NCBI GenBank assembly: GCA_963772965.1
Contig: CAVYZU010000012.1
Span: 455,179 to 519,178, forward strand
Length of the DNA: 64,000 nucleotides
Reading direction: 5' to 3'
Source of the DNA: AP-15 sp963772965
Lineage (GTDB): Bacteria; Pseudomonadota; Alphaproteobacteria; ATCC43930; CGMCC-115725
Below, in pieces: positions 7,574-16,598 of this stretch (position 1 is the stretch's first letter; each line of letters begins with the position of its first letter). The translations under genes were made by a program, and so were the position numbers. The notes under the pieces were generated by a model, which had not been told where the DNA came from, searched no databases, and saw only the letters and a list, made by a program, of their open reading frames with translations.

Positions 7574-8431
7574 CTAGGGTCGGGAAACCGGACCGCGTGA
7601 ATCGGGGACGGTGTCGGCTTTTTCCTTCCAGTCCTTCGACCACGGCGTGATCGCCTTAGGGACAGTCTTGCCGTTCACCCGGATCTCATCGACGTGCTCA
7701 TTGTAGAAGCACAGATAGCCTTTGATCTTGGGGCATTCCGAGATCGGGTCGGGATAGCTCCAGACGATGTCTTCGTAGAGCCGATCGCCGATCTTCGCTG
7801 AGTAGTACCGCGCTTTCCCCTTATAGGGGCAGGCCGTCGCCTTATCGCTCGGGATCAATAAATCCATGCGGACGTCTTCGGGTGGAATGTAGTAGCGCGT
7901 CGGCAGCCGGGTTTCGAATAGGAACCGGGCACGGTGGGTCTCTGCCACGATCTCCCCGCCAAGGACGATCTGCACCGGCCGCGAGGACTGGATCACATCG
8001 ACGCGCTTATAGGGGTCGCGAGGATGGACGAATATTTCCTCGTCCTCTTCGTACCAATGGTCGACCCGATCCCAATAGAACGCGACGAAGTCGCCGATTT
8101 CGGCGACCTCCTCAAATGGGTCGGCATAGCCCCAAACAGTGTTTTCCGACGTTTTGTCGCCAACCTTTACTGTCCAGTACGATGCGGTCCCCTTATACGG
8201 GCAGAAAGTGTGATGGTCGGTCGACGTCATCAGGTCGAGCCGCACATCGGAGCGCGGGAAATAGTAGACCGGGAGATGCCGGGTTTCGAACAGCAGACGA
8301 GCATTGGTGCTGTCGGCGATGGTCTCGTCGTTGAATGTAACGCGCACGCGGCGCGGAGAAGGCTCGAAGCTGATCTTGTAGTCGGGATTGGTCTTAAACC
8401 CGGATTCGCGGATTTGCGGTGCCGCTGACAT
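7574..8431 (-). CDS. Tandem DUF427-domain protein
   Basis: 285 residues with two copies of the DUF427 fold. Each copy has a block like ARLLFETRHLPVYYFPRSDV or ARFLFETRLPTRYYIPPEDV, followed by CPYKGTASYWTVKVGD or CPYKGKARYYSAKIGD and WGYADP/WSYPDP. The two halves are clearly related, about residues 20-135 and 150-255. Function is unknown; single-domain relatives are small cytoplasmic proteins. The ATG at 8431 follows a strong GAGGAGG; the longer frame from 8494 lacks one. The 173 nt downstream to the PPOX gene hold no gene. Confidence 0.85.
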   Translation of the reverse strand: MSAAPQIRESGFKTNPDYKISFEPSPRRVRVTFNDETIADSTNARLLFETRHLPVYYFPRSDVRLDLMTSTDHHTFCPYKGTASYWTVKVGDKTSENTVWGYADPFEEVAEIGDFVAFYWDRVDHWYEEDEEIFVHPRDPYKRVDVIQSSRPVQIVLGGEIVAETHRARFLFETRLPTRYYIPPEDVRMDLLIPSDKATACPYKGKARYYSAKIGDRLYEDIVWSYPDPISECPKIKGYLCFYNEHVDEIRVNGKTVPKAITPWSKDWKEKADTVPDSRGPVSRP

Positions 8432-8548
8432 GCTTAGCCTCCTCGCTTGTTTGACCCGCCTAAAGTGGCGCTGCGTACAATTCGATCGCTCCACTCGCGC
8501 CAGCTTCGTTTATATAAGCCTTGCCCCCGGGACGAAAACCGCCCGAGT

Positions 8549-9040
8549 TCAGCCGGCGCCCTCCGTCGTGGTTGTCACGTTTGCGGTCTCGGCTTCCGCC
8601 GCCTGTTCAATTAAATTCGCCTTCATCGCGATCATCAACTCGAGGAGCAAATCGCGCTCGGGCTCCGGGATGCCGGCTAACGCATCTTCGCGAACCTCGG
8701 CGGCGAGCGCGAAAATCCGGTCGAGTAATGGATAGGCGGATTCGGTCAGATAAAGCAGGTGGGCGCGCCGATCTTTCGGATCGGGGCGACGCTCGATCAG
8801 CTCGGCCGCCTGCAACCGGTCGAGCAGCCGCGCCAGGGTGATCGGCTCGAGTTCGAGGATCTGCGCCAGGCTCACCTGATTAATGCCCTCCTGGCGCGCA
8901 AGGTTGGCGAGAACCGCAGCTTGCGCCCGGGTCATTCCGAGGGAGGCGGCGCGTGCCCGTTGCTCGAAGCGCTTGCGCATCAGACGCGCCACATCGTTGA
9001 GTACAAAACCCAACGTGCGGCTGGGGATTTCCTGGATCAT
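8549..9040 (-). CDS. MarR-family transcriptional regulator
   Basis: 163 residues with a full winged-helix MarR domain: LGMTRAQAAVLANLARQEGINQVSLAQILELEPITLARLLDRL is the helix-turn-helix, and the wing carries ERRPDPKDRRAHLLYLTESA. Such proteins are dimeric repressors released by small phenolic or lipophilic ligands. The ATG at 9040 has GAGGAAT upstream; a longer frame from 9076 lacks a site. It lies 117 nt upstream of the DUF427 gene in the same direction and could be part of its unit. Confidence 0.88.
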   Translation of the reverse strand: MIQEIPSRTLGFVLNDVARLMRKRFEQRARAASLGMTRAQAAVLANLARQEGINQVSLAQILELEPITLARLLDRLQAAELIERRPDPKDRRAHLLYLTESAYPLLDRIFALAAEVREDALAGIPEPERDLLLELMIAMKANLIEQAAEAETANVTTTTEGAG

Positions 9041-9513
9041 TGCGATTCCTCGCCGTTGACCTCGGATATTAACCACATAATGGCGAAAAATTCGGCACTT
9101 TTGGTAACCGATTGAACCGCGCCTGTCGTGGCCCTCTAACCGCCAGGAGCGGGATTCAGATCGATATCAATGGAACACACAGTACCGAATTTTGCGGCAA
9201 GTATCAGCTTTCGCCGTGCCTTGCGCATCGCTGCGAGCGTTCGCCTGTTTCCGCCGCGCTTCTCCAGACGGCCAGAGCTATTGTTCCATGTGATCGGGAG
9301 CTGATTGTCGGCTTGTCCTGCGGCCTCCTCGGCTGGGTTGTCGCACGGGGGCGTCACTTTGTCGTGACCGGGGTTTCCCTGGCGACCTTTCGCTACGATT
9401 TGACGCGATCGAAATTCGGTCTCATCGTTGCGCAAAATTCAGGCAAGTGTCCAACCGAACGCTAAGGGGCCAAGATCGGATATGGGCATTTTTGCTGTCG
9501 CAGGCAGGGTGGA
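9041..9513. other. Intergenic stretch without a recognised gene
   Basis: About 470 nt between the divergent MarR gene and the ModA-like gene. Short frames exist on both strands but look like chance, with no Shine-Dalgarno or familiar protein text. Promoters for both neighbours must lie here; I cannot place them with confidence. Confidence 0.4.
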
Positions 9514-10317
9514 ATGTCGATGGTTCGGAGTTTTCCTTTCGCCGGTCTTGCGTTGTTGGCGTCGATGTTGTTGCCCGGCGTCGCCTCTCCGGCGCGTGCC
9601 GACTATCCGGTCGCTCCGGATGTTGCGGTGTTTTGCGAGCCGACGCTGCTGCATGCCGTCACCGATGTGGCCGCGGCATGGCGCGAACAGACCGGTGTTC
9701 CGGTTCACATCTTTACCTCCCCGACTTGGGCGCTGCTGCAACAGGTCGCGCACCACGCCCGCGACGACGTTATCATTGGCGAGGGCGACGCGGAGGCTAA
9801 AACCGCGGCCGACACTAAGGTGATCAACCCGAAGACATTGCAATATTTGTGGCGCAACCAACTCGTCGTCGCCGCGGTCGACGGCAACGCCGACAATGCT
9901 GGAGCCGGTCCAGCCTCGGCCAGCAAGTTGGCGTCGGTCGCCGGGAAACAACCTATTGCCATCGTCGATCCCTGGGCAGCTACAGCTGGGGCCGACAGTC
10001 AAAAGGCGCTGCAGTCGCTCGGGCTGTGGCAGGCGGTGAGCGCCAAATCCATGGGCGTCGTCGGCACCGAAGATGCGATATATCTTTTAGCCCATGGCAA
10101 AGTGCCCCTGGCGATTGTTTACGCCACCGATGTGGCGGCCGATCCTGGGTTCAGGATCACCGATCGGTTGCAAACGGGTAACTATCCGCCGATCGTCTAT
10201 TGGGTCGCATTGCCGGAATACTCGCTCAGCCCGAATGCGGCGAAATTCATCGCCTTCCTGCATGATCCACGGGCCCAGCAGCGGGCGCGCGCCGATGGAT
10301 TGGAGGTATTGCCGTGA
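9514..10317 (+). CDS. ModA-like periplasmic substrate-binding protein
   Basis: 267 residues with a Sec signal peptide (to about residue 29, PARA) and a type 2 periplasmic-binding core: VAVFCEPTLLHAVTDVAAAWREQTGVPVHIFTSPTWALLQQ, RNQLVVAAVDG, and VVGTEDAIYLLAHGKVPLAIVYATD. This is the layout of molybdate-binding ModA proteins. No ModB or ModC lies beside it. It overlaps a cytochrome b561 gene (GTGA) and stands two genes before a molybdopterin protein, so a role linked to that redox enzyme (metal delivery or sensing) is likely but inferred. Confidence 0.72.
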   Translation: MSMVRSFPFAGLALLASMLLPGVASPARADYPVAPDVAVFCEPTLLHAVTDVAAAWREQTGVPVHIFTSPTWALLQQVAHHARDDVIIGEGDAEAKTAADTKVINPKTLQYLWRNQLVVAAVDGNADNAGAGPASASKLASVAGKQPIAIVDPWAATAGADSQKALQSLGLWQAVSAKSMGVVGTEDAIYLLAHGKVPLAIVYATDVAADPGFRITDRLQTGNYPPIVYWVALPEYSLSPNAAKFIAFLHDPRAQQRARADGLEVLP

Positions 10318-11013
10318 CCATTCCTGTCCAAATCGTTGGAACTGCGCCAGCACGCAATCCGCTCTTGCATCCACTGAGCCGACGCATCATGCATTGGATC
10401 AACGCACTGGCGATCCTGGTGATGATCGGCAGCGGCTGGCGCATCTATAATTATTATCCGGCGCTGCCGCTCCATTTCGGCTTCCCGTACTATCTGACTT
10501 TGGGCGGCAATTTCACCGTGACCGAAGCAATGAACAACGATGACGGCCTGGCGAATGCGCTGTTGTGGCATTTCGGCGCGATGTGGGTGCTGGTGCTGAA
10601 TTTCCTCGCCTATGTGACCGTCGGTTTTGTGTCCGGGCATTTCCGCCGCGATTTCCTGCCGGTGAGCCCGAGCGCCTTTATCCGCGATTTTCTTGCCGCC
10701 GCTGCGCGGCCGACTCGGCCATCGGCTCGGCGAATACAATGCCGTGCAAAAGGTGTTCTACTGGGGCGTGCTAGGCGCCATTCTGGTGACGATCCTGTCC
10801 GGGCTCAGCATCTGGAAGCCGGTGCAGCTGCAGTGGCTGACCTGGCTGTTCGGCGGCTACGAATTTGCCCGCGTCGTGCATTTCTTCGGCATGGCGGCGA
10901 TCGTCGGATTTTTGGTCGTGCATCTGGCGCTGACTGCACTGGTGCCAAAGACCCTGGTCGCGATGGTGCTCGGCCGCGCCTCCGATGCGCCGCATCCGGG
11001 TAACGGAGAATAG
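10314..11013 (+). pseudogene. Cytochrome b561-type membrane subunit, interrupted by a one-base frameshift
   Basis: The first part (10314 to about 10692) encodes HPLSRRIMHWINALAILVMIGSGW and LLWHFGAMWVLVLNFLAYV, with heme-ligand histidines. The second part, in another frame (about 10695-11013), continues with GEYNAVQKVFYWGVLGAIL, GLSIWKPVQLQWL and RVVHFFGMAAIVGFLVVHL. Joined, they give about 232 residues of a four-helix cytochrome b561 of the kind that passes electrons to periplasmic molybdoenzymes. One missing base in the GCCGCCGCTGCG run near 10695 explains the break. With intact partners on both sides, a sequencing error is as likely as a real mutation. Confidence 0.8.
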
Positions 11014-11015
11014 CG

Positions 11016-11756
11016 ATGAACCGTGTGGTACTTGAGCGGAAGCCGAGCGTGACCGGCATCGAGCGCCGCCTGTTCCTGCGCCAGACGCTGAGCCTCGGCG
11101 CGCTGACGTTGCTGACCGGCTGCGACATATCCGATCACCGCAGCGTGCAAGCTGTCTTGAAGCTGATGTCGCGCTGGAACGACCGCGCGCAAGCATTTCT
11201 GTTCAGCGATCAGAGGCTGGCGCCGACCTTTGCGGAAAGCGATGTCGTTCCCGACTTCCGCTACAACGCTTTCTTTCCCGTTAGCGACGTTCCAAAGCTC
11301 GCTGCCGCCGATTATCGCCTGGAATTGTCCGGCTTGATCGAGGACAAGCGGCCCTGGACGGTCGAACGACTCTACGCCCTGCCGCAGGAAAGCCAGATCA
11401 CCCGCCATGTCTGCGTCGAAGGATGGAGCATGATCGGCAAATGGAGCGGCCCGCGCTTCGGCGACTTCCTGAAGCGGGTCGGGGCCGACCTTACCGCGAA
11501 ATATGTCGGCTTTCAATGCGCCGACGGCTATTATGGCAGCATCGACATGGCGACAGCGCTTCACCCGCAAACCATCATGGCCTTCAAATTCGCCGACGAG
11601 ACCCTGCCGGCGAAATACGGCTATCCGTTCAAGGTGCGCATCCCGACCAAGCTCGGGTTTAAAAACCCGAAATGGGTGACGACGATCTTTGTCACCAATC
11701 GCTACCCGAGCGGGTTTTGGGAGGATCGCGGCTACAATTGGTTCAGCGGATCGTGA
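11016..11756 (+). CDS. Tat-exported sulfite-oxidase-type molybdopterin oxidoreductase
   Basis: 246 residues. The N-terminus has a twin-arginine-like motif (ERRLFLRQ) and a hydrophobic stretch ending in LLTGC, so it is probably a Tat-exported lipoprotein. The body is an oxidoreductase molybdopterin-binding domain (SUOX/YedY fold) with the molybdenum-ligand cysteine in RHVCVEGWSMIGKWSG, then FQCADGYYGSIDM and the C-terminal WVTTIFVTNRYPSGFWEDRG. It follows the cytochrome b561 gene by 2 nt and the two likely form one redox enzyme. The substrate is unknown. Confidence 0.85.
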   Translation: MNRVVLERKPSVTGIERRLFLRQTLSLGALTLLTGCDISDHRSVQAVLKLMSRWNDRAQAFLFSDQRLAPTFAESDVVPDFRYNAFFPVSDVPKLAAADYRLELSGLIEDKRPWTVERLYALPQESQITRHVCVEGWSMIGKWSGPRFGDFLKRVGADLTAKYVGFQCADGYYGSIDMATALHPQTIMAFKFADETLPAKYGYPFKVRIPTKLGFKNPKWVTTIFVTNRYPSGFWEDRGYNWFSGS

Positions 11757-12571
11757 TGCCGAACGGTGTAGCGCGGGAGGGCGGCTGCGCAATCGCGGTA
11801 ATGGCGAAGGCGCCGGTGCCCGGCCGGGTTAAGACCCGGCTGGTGCCGCCATTGACGCCAGAAATTGCCGCCGCACTTAGTGCGGGGTTTCTGCGCGACA
11901 TCACCGAGAACATCGCGCTCGCCGCCGCGGGTGCAAAATCATTCGGCTATGTCGCCTATGCACCCGCCGGCTCCGAAGCGTTGTTTGATGGAATGCTTGC
12001 CGAAGGCACCCGTTTCGTCCTGGCGGACGGAGCAGCAGTGAGTGCTCCGGGCGTCGAGGGGTTTGGCCGGTGTTTGTTGCATGCTGCGCAGTCACTGTTC
12101 GCCAGCGGTCATGATTCGGTCTGCCTGTTGAACTCGGACAGTCCGAACCTGCCGACATCGCTGTTGTCCACAGCGGCTGCCTCGCTCGCGGGCGCAGGCG
12201 ATCGCGTCGTACTCGGTCCGGCAGAGGATGGCGGCTATTACATGCTCGGGATGAAAGCGCCGCACCTGCACCTGTTTGAGAACATCGCCTGGAGCACAAA
12301 CAATGTCGCGGCGCAGACGCGCCAACGGGCGGCAGCGCTCGGCCTGCCGATCGTCGAGCTGGACCCCTGGTACGATGTCGACGATGCGTCGGCCTTGCGG
12401 CGCTTGTGCCGCGACCTGGGTTCGCCATCGCGGGTTAACGGCCTCGATCCGTTTTGCGCGCCGGCGACAGCGGGGTGCATCGAGCGGCTGCGAATTCGCG
12501 AACGGCTGACGGCGGGGCCGGACGACAAACCGAATGCAGTGTGTCGGATTGAAGGAGCCAGGATTGCCTGA
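11756..12571 (+). CDS. TIGR04282/DUF2064-type glycosyltransferase-like protein
   Basis: 271 residues with a nucleotidyl/glycosyl-transferase A-like fold: AIAVMAKAPVPGRVKTRLVPPLTPE at the N-terminus, VCLLNSDSPNLPTSLL (the DSP metal region), GPAEDGGYYMLGM, and a final DPWYDVDDASALRRL. This text is typical of the CofC-like family found beside radical SAM genes. The ATG overlaps the stop of the preceding molybdoprotein (TGATG), so it is in the same operon. It is followed by a radical SAM gene, overlapping by 8 nt. Its acceptor is unknown. Confidence 0.82.
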   Translation: MPNGVAREGGCAIAVMAKAPVPGRVKTRLVPPLTPEIAAALSAGFLRDITENIALAAAGAKSFGYVAYAPAGSEALFDGMLAEGTRFVLADGAAVSAPGVEGFGRCLLHAAQSLFASGHDSVCLLNSDSPNLPTSLLSTAAASLAGAGDRVVLGPAEDGGYYMLGMKAPHLHLFENIAWSTNNVAAQTRQRAAALGLPIVELDPWYDVDDASALRRLCRDLGSPSRVNGLDPFCAPATAGCIERLRIRERLTAGPDDKPNAVCRIEGARIA

Positions 12572-13616
12572 GACCACACCGATCGTGGCCCGCCGCTATT
12601 TCGAGGCGGTCGGCCAACAGCGCTCGCCCATCGCCGAGGCGCCGCCGGTCTGCGTCTATCTCGAGGTGACCAACCGCTGCAATCTATTGTGCGAGACCTG
12701 CCCGCGCACCTTCGAGGCGCTGGAGCCGCCGGCCGATATGAGCTGGGAGCTCTTCACCTCGATCGTCGACCAGCTGCCCGGCCTAGCGCGCGCGGTATTG
12801 CACGGCGTCGGCGAGCCGATGCTGGTCAAGAATTTGCCGCGGATGATCCGCTATTTGAAGGAGCGCGGTGTATACGTGCTGTTCAACACCAACGGCACCC
12901 TGCTGGCGCCGCGCAAGCGCCGCGAAATCATCGATACCGGTCTCGACGAGTTGCGCGTCTCGCTCGACGCCGCCGAGGCGCAGAGCTTTTTCAAGGTCCG
13001 CGGCAAGAACTTCTTCGACCGCATCGTCCGCAATGTCGGCGAGTTCATCGCACTGCAGCAAGAGATCGGCGCGATGACCCCGCGCGTGTCGCTGTGGCTG
13101 ACCGGTCTCAAGGAAACGGTCGAACAACTACCCGATTTTGTCCGCCTGGCGGCGCGGATCGGGGTTAAGGAAGTCTATCTGCAGCGCTTGGTCTTTGACG
13201 ATCTCGGCCGCGGGCTGGCGCGCGAAGAATCCTCGCTGTTCGAAAAAACGCAACGCGAGGAAGAGGAGGCGATCGCCGCCGCCCAGGCGCTCGGGCGGGC
13301 ACTGGGCGTCACGATCGACGCCTCGGGTGCCACCGAGCCCGGCACCAGCCTGAAGCGCGCCGAGGAAGAGGCGCCGTGGTCGACGTGCCGTCGCCCGTGG
13401 TCGCTGATGTACTTCACCGCCCATGGCCGCGCGTTGCCGTGCTGCATCGCGCCGTTCTCCGCGCGCGGCTACGAGACCTACACGCTCGGCGACGCAACCC
13501 AACAGACGTTGCGCGAGATTTGGAACGGCAGCGCGTACCAGGATTTTCGCGCTGCCTTGGTCGGCGATGCGCCGCCGAAACCCTGCCAGAATTGCGGATT
13601 GCGATGGAGCCTCTAG
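12564..13616 (+). CDS. Radical SAM/SPASM protein
   Basis: 350 residues from TTG at 12564, which has a textbook AAGGAG six nt upstream; the frame is open further back to 12534. The radical SAM cluster motif CNLLCETC (CX3CX2C) follows YLEVTNR. A C-terminal SPASM-like region holds more cysteines (CRRPW, PCCIAPF, CQNCG) for auxiliary Fe-S clusters. Such enzymes modify peptides or metabolites by radical chemistry. It lies between two transferase genes, so a sugar- or lipid-linked small molecule is a plausible substrate. No precursor peptide is seen next to it. Confidence 0.85.
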   Translation: MPETTPIVARRYFEAVGQQRSPIAEAPPVCVYLEVTNRCNLLCETCPRTFEALEPPADMSWELFTSIVDQLPGLARAVLHGVGEPMLVKNLPRMIRYLKERGVYVLFNTNGTLLAPRKRREIIDTGLDELRVSLDAAEAQSFFKVRGKNFFDRIVRNVGEFIALQQEIGAMTPRVSLWLTGLKETVEQLPDFVRLAARIGVKEVYLQRLVFDDLGRGLAREESSLFEKTQREEEEAIAAAQALGRALGVTIDASGATEPGTSLKRAEEEAPWSTCRRPWSLMYFTAHGRALPCCIAPFSARGYETYTLGDATQQTLREIWNGSAYQDFRAALVGDAPPKPCQNCGLRWSL

Positions 13617-14344
13617 CCGCCGCGGTCGTGATCCCGACGCTTAATGAAGCCGAATCGATTGAGGGCGTGGTCGCGGAGATTCCGCGCGATCTGGTGCGCG
13701 AGATCATCGTCATCGATGGCGGCAGCAATGACGGCACACAAGCGGCGGCGGAAAGTGCCGGCGCGCGCGTCATCTCTATCGGCGCTCGCGGATATGGCCG
13801 CGCTTGCAGGGCCGGCATCGCCGCAGCGTCTTTGGAATGCGGCATCATCGTATTCATGGACGGCGATGGCGCCGATCGCGGCGATCTGATGACGTGGCTG
13901 GTCGAGCCGATCCGCCGCGGGGAGTGTGATTTCGTCATCGCCTCGCGCGCCCGCGGCGAACGCGAGCCGGGTGCTATGAGTTGGCATCAGCTTTTGGCGG
14001 GTTATCTCGCCGGGCTCGGCACCAAGGCGCTATACGGCGTGCGCTACACCGACATGTGCGCCTATCGCGCCATCCGCCGCGACTGTCTCGAACGTCTCGA
14101 TATGCGCGAGATGACCTATGGTTGGAACATCGAAATGCAGATGCGAGCGGCGCGCGCCGGATTGCGTATCCTCGAACTGCCGATGCCATATCGCCGCCGC
14201 AGCGGTGGCGCCTCCAAGGTCGCGGGCTCGTTGCGCGGCTCGTTGCGCGCTGCGATGCGGATCGTCGCCACCTTTGCCCGGGTCGCCGCTACTTCGAGCG
14301 GCCACGATCACATTCGATCGCGTACACCCTCCGCCGCTCGATAG
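13604..14344 (+). CDS. Family 2 glycosyltransferase (DPM1-like)
   Basis: 246 residues. GT-A signatures are AAVVIPTLNEAESIEGVV, EIIVIDGGSNDGTQAAAE, FMDGDGADRGDLMTWL (the DxD-type metal site) and YGWNIEMQMRAARAGLRILELPMPYRRRSGG near the end. This order matches dolichol-phosphate-mannose synthase-like enzymes that charge a lipid carrier with a sugar. The ATG at 13604 overlaps the radical SAM gene by 13 nt. It is convergent with, and overlaps by about 37 nt, the large membrane protein gene, which could use the lipid-linked sugar. Confidence 0.88.
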   Translation: MEPLAAAVVIPTLNEAESIEGVVAEIPRDLVREIIVIDGGSNDGTQAAAESAGARVISIGARGYGRACRAGIAAASLECGIIVFMDGDGADRGDLMTWLVEPIRRGECDFVIASRARGEREPGAMSWHQLLAGYLAGLGTKALYGVRYTDMCAYRAIRRDCLERLDMREMTYGWNIEMQMRAARAGLRILELPMPYRRRSGGASKVAGSLRGSLRAAMRIVATFARVAATSSGHDHIRSRTPSAAR

Positions 14345-16297
14345 ATCCGCCATCGCCCTTCCTTCTCTTCGACGAGGCGGAAATAGCCGCTGCTGGCAAA
14401 CGGATCGCGGCGCCACGCTCCGTCGCTTGGGGTCACCACCGCAACGCGGCAATCGAAGCGCGTCACCAGTTGGCGGATTTCCTCAGGCGAGGCGTCGCCG
14501 GCAAACACGCGTTTGAACAGCGCGCTGATCCGGTCGATCTCGGGGCCCGGCAAAGGCACAAAAGCGCGCGCAAGATTCCAACCGGCGTAGCAAGAGCGGC
14601 GATCCGCCAGCAATGCCCAGGAAATATTAACGGGCCAGCGCACGCTGTCGGCAAGAAATGACGGATTGTTGGCGACGCGTTCATCGGGCGCGGTGTGGCG
14701 GCGCACCGCGGACCACAGTTCGGGAGCGGTGGCAAAGATCGCCGCCGAGGGCGTATGCAGGCCGGTCATGTTCTCTTGCATTATCTGCAGGCCGCCAGGA
14801 ATACCAATTGCCCAGAACACGACGCCTGCAATGGCGAGAACTCCGCCTGGTCGAAATCCAGCGCGCGAGGCCGGCGGCGGCGAATATCGTCAAGACAAGG
14901 ATGCCGGGCAGCACACCCCGCCAGCCGAGGTCGTTGTTTGCAATCGTGCTGGCGAAAAGCCAGGGAACCGCGAAGCTCGCAAGCGCGAGCACGGCAAGCC
15001 CGACAGCAAACCTGTCTTCGGCGAGCGTCCTTCCCTTCTCGGTAATCTTTTCGACAATCGCCCAGGCGCCGGAAAAATAGATTGCCGGAAATTGCACCAC
15101 CATAAGGATGAACCAGAAGGCGAGCAGGTTCAGAGCCGGCCGGATCGCTGCCGGGATTATCGGGCCCAGCACCGCAAATGGGTGAAACGCGAGCGGAGCC
15201 CCCGCCTGCCGTGCGGCGGTTGCGAGATACTGGTCGCGCAAGAACGGATATGCGATCGACACCGCAAGAAAGACCGCCACCGCCCCTCTGACCAAGAGGT
15301 CGGAGCGAGCTCGGCCGTCTTCGGCCATGATCAGGAACGCTATTCCGATCGGCAGCGCCGCCGCTGCAAAGATGACGCCTCCAACCCAGGCAGAGCTTTC
15401 GAACCCGGCGGCTGCGACAACTGCAAGCAGCGGTACCGTCAGCCAATCGCGCGAGGCGGCTATCCGCGACAAGGCCAGCACCGCAATCACGACGCAACCT
15501 GCCGAAGCCAAGTGCTGGGGCGCCCAACTCGCCTGAAAAATCCAGCTTTCCGGCAACTGGCTTTGCGCCAGCACGCGGCCGAGAAAAGTGGCGGGAAGTA
15601 GCCAGCCGAGCAAAGGTTTGAGAGATGCGGAGAAGCTGAACAATACGACCAACAGTGCCGCGATCCGGCGTCCTGCTAGCGAGGTGGCGAGCCCGATCAT
15701 CAGGCACAACGATGCGAAGGCAGTGAACCAGGTCAGTGCGATGTCGGCTTCCCACCCGCTGGCGCCGAACAATGCCGCCGGGATCGCGGCGCTGAAATGC
15801 CACAGATAGTAGTAGACGAGGCGAGATCCGCTGCCGGCAAAAAACGGATTGCCGGCCGGTAGACCTAGTCGAACGATGTCGTCGATGATTGCCGCTTTCG
15901 AATGGTCGAACATCGCCTCGCTGAGAACCACCCCGCCGGCGGCGAATTTCGGCCAAACCGCAAGCGCCGGCACGACCGCGAGTAGCGCCGCGGCGGCGAA
16001 GGGCCACACCGAAGTGTTCACCCCTCGGGTTTCCATCGATTGCGGCTGCCGCAGAGATACCCCGATGCCTCCAAGGACGGCAGCACCTGAAAGCAGCGCC
16101 ACGGTCGCGCGCGTAAAGCCCGTCGTGGTCAGGATCGGCAGCGCCAGCGTATTAAAAACGGCCCACCCTGCGGCTGGCGCCAGCGCCAGAGCTAAATGCT
16201 GCGGCGCAGCGAGGCGGCGCATGACCGGCCATCCCACGCATACGCTGATCACCAACTCTGCAAGTACGCAAAGAAACACAACCGGGAAGGACGGCAT
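14308..16297 (-). pseudogene. Large polytopic membrane protein (possible glycosyltransferase), frameshifted
   Basis: From ATG at 16297 the frame gives about 485 residues with a dozen or more hydrophobic segments (for example PVVFLCVLAELVISVCVGWP) and a loop RLVYYYLWHFSAAIPAALFG. After about 14840 the text continues in another frame: VLAIAGVVFWAIGIPGGLQ, then a soluble tail ending at 14308. One base near 14836-14848 is out of register. The architecture (many helices plus a C-terminal soluble domain) resembles GT-C-type membrane glycosyltransferases, and the neighbouring GT2 gene supports a lipid-linked sugar role. That remains inference. Confidence 0.65.
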
Positions 16298-16598
16298 CTG
16301 AAATAGAAAGACCTCGATTTGGACTAGAACGAAATTATCTCTATCGTCGCAAAGCGGAGGCCGGCATATCGCCTTTGCATAGCCGTCGTGTCGAGCCGTC
16401 TGATGCGATCGCCTATCCTGTGGACAGCCAACTTCTCGCGTCGGTTGTTTAGCCAGCGGCATTCGCTCGCAATTTGAGGCGAACGCGCGATTAAGCCTCG
16501 ATTCGCACGCGCGGACATGTCTATTATCAAGGTTGCCGCGGGCGTCCACCGATGCGCTCCGGCAATTCGTGAAACAAGTTCAGGTGAAGAGCATCGAA
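16298..16598. other. Divergent intergenic region before gltB
   Basis: About 300 nt between the leftward membrane protein and gltB. It is locally AT-richer (for example AACGAAATTATCTCTATCG) and must hold the gltB promoter. No gene or clear operator was seen. Confidence 0.35.

Noticed and set aside
9112..9465. Possible small genes between the MarR and ModA-like genes
   Set aside because: Competing frames on both strands, neither with a Shine-Dalgarno nor recognisable text.
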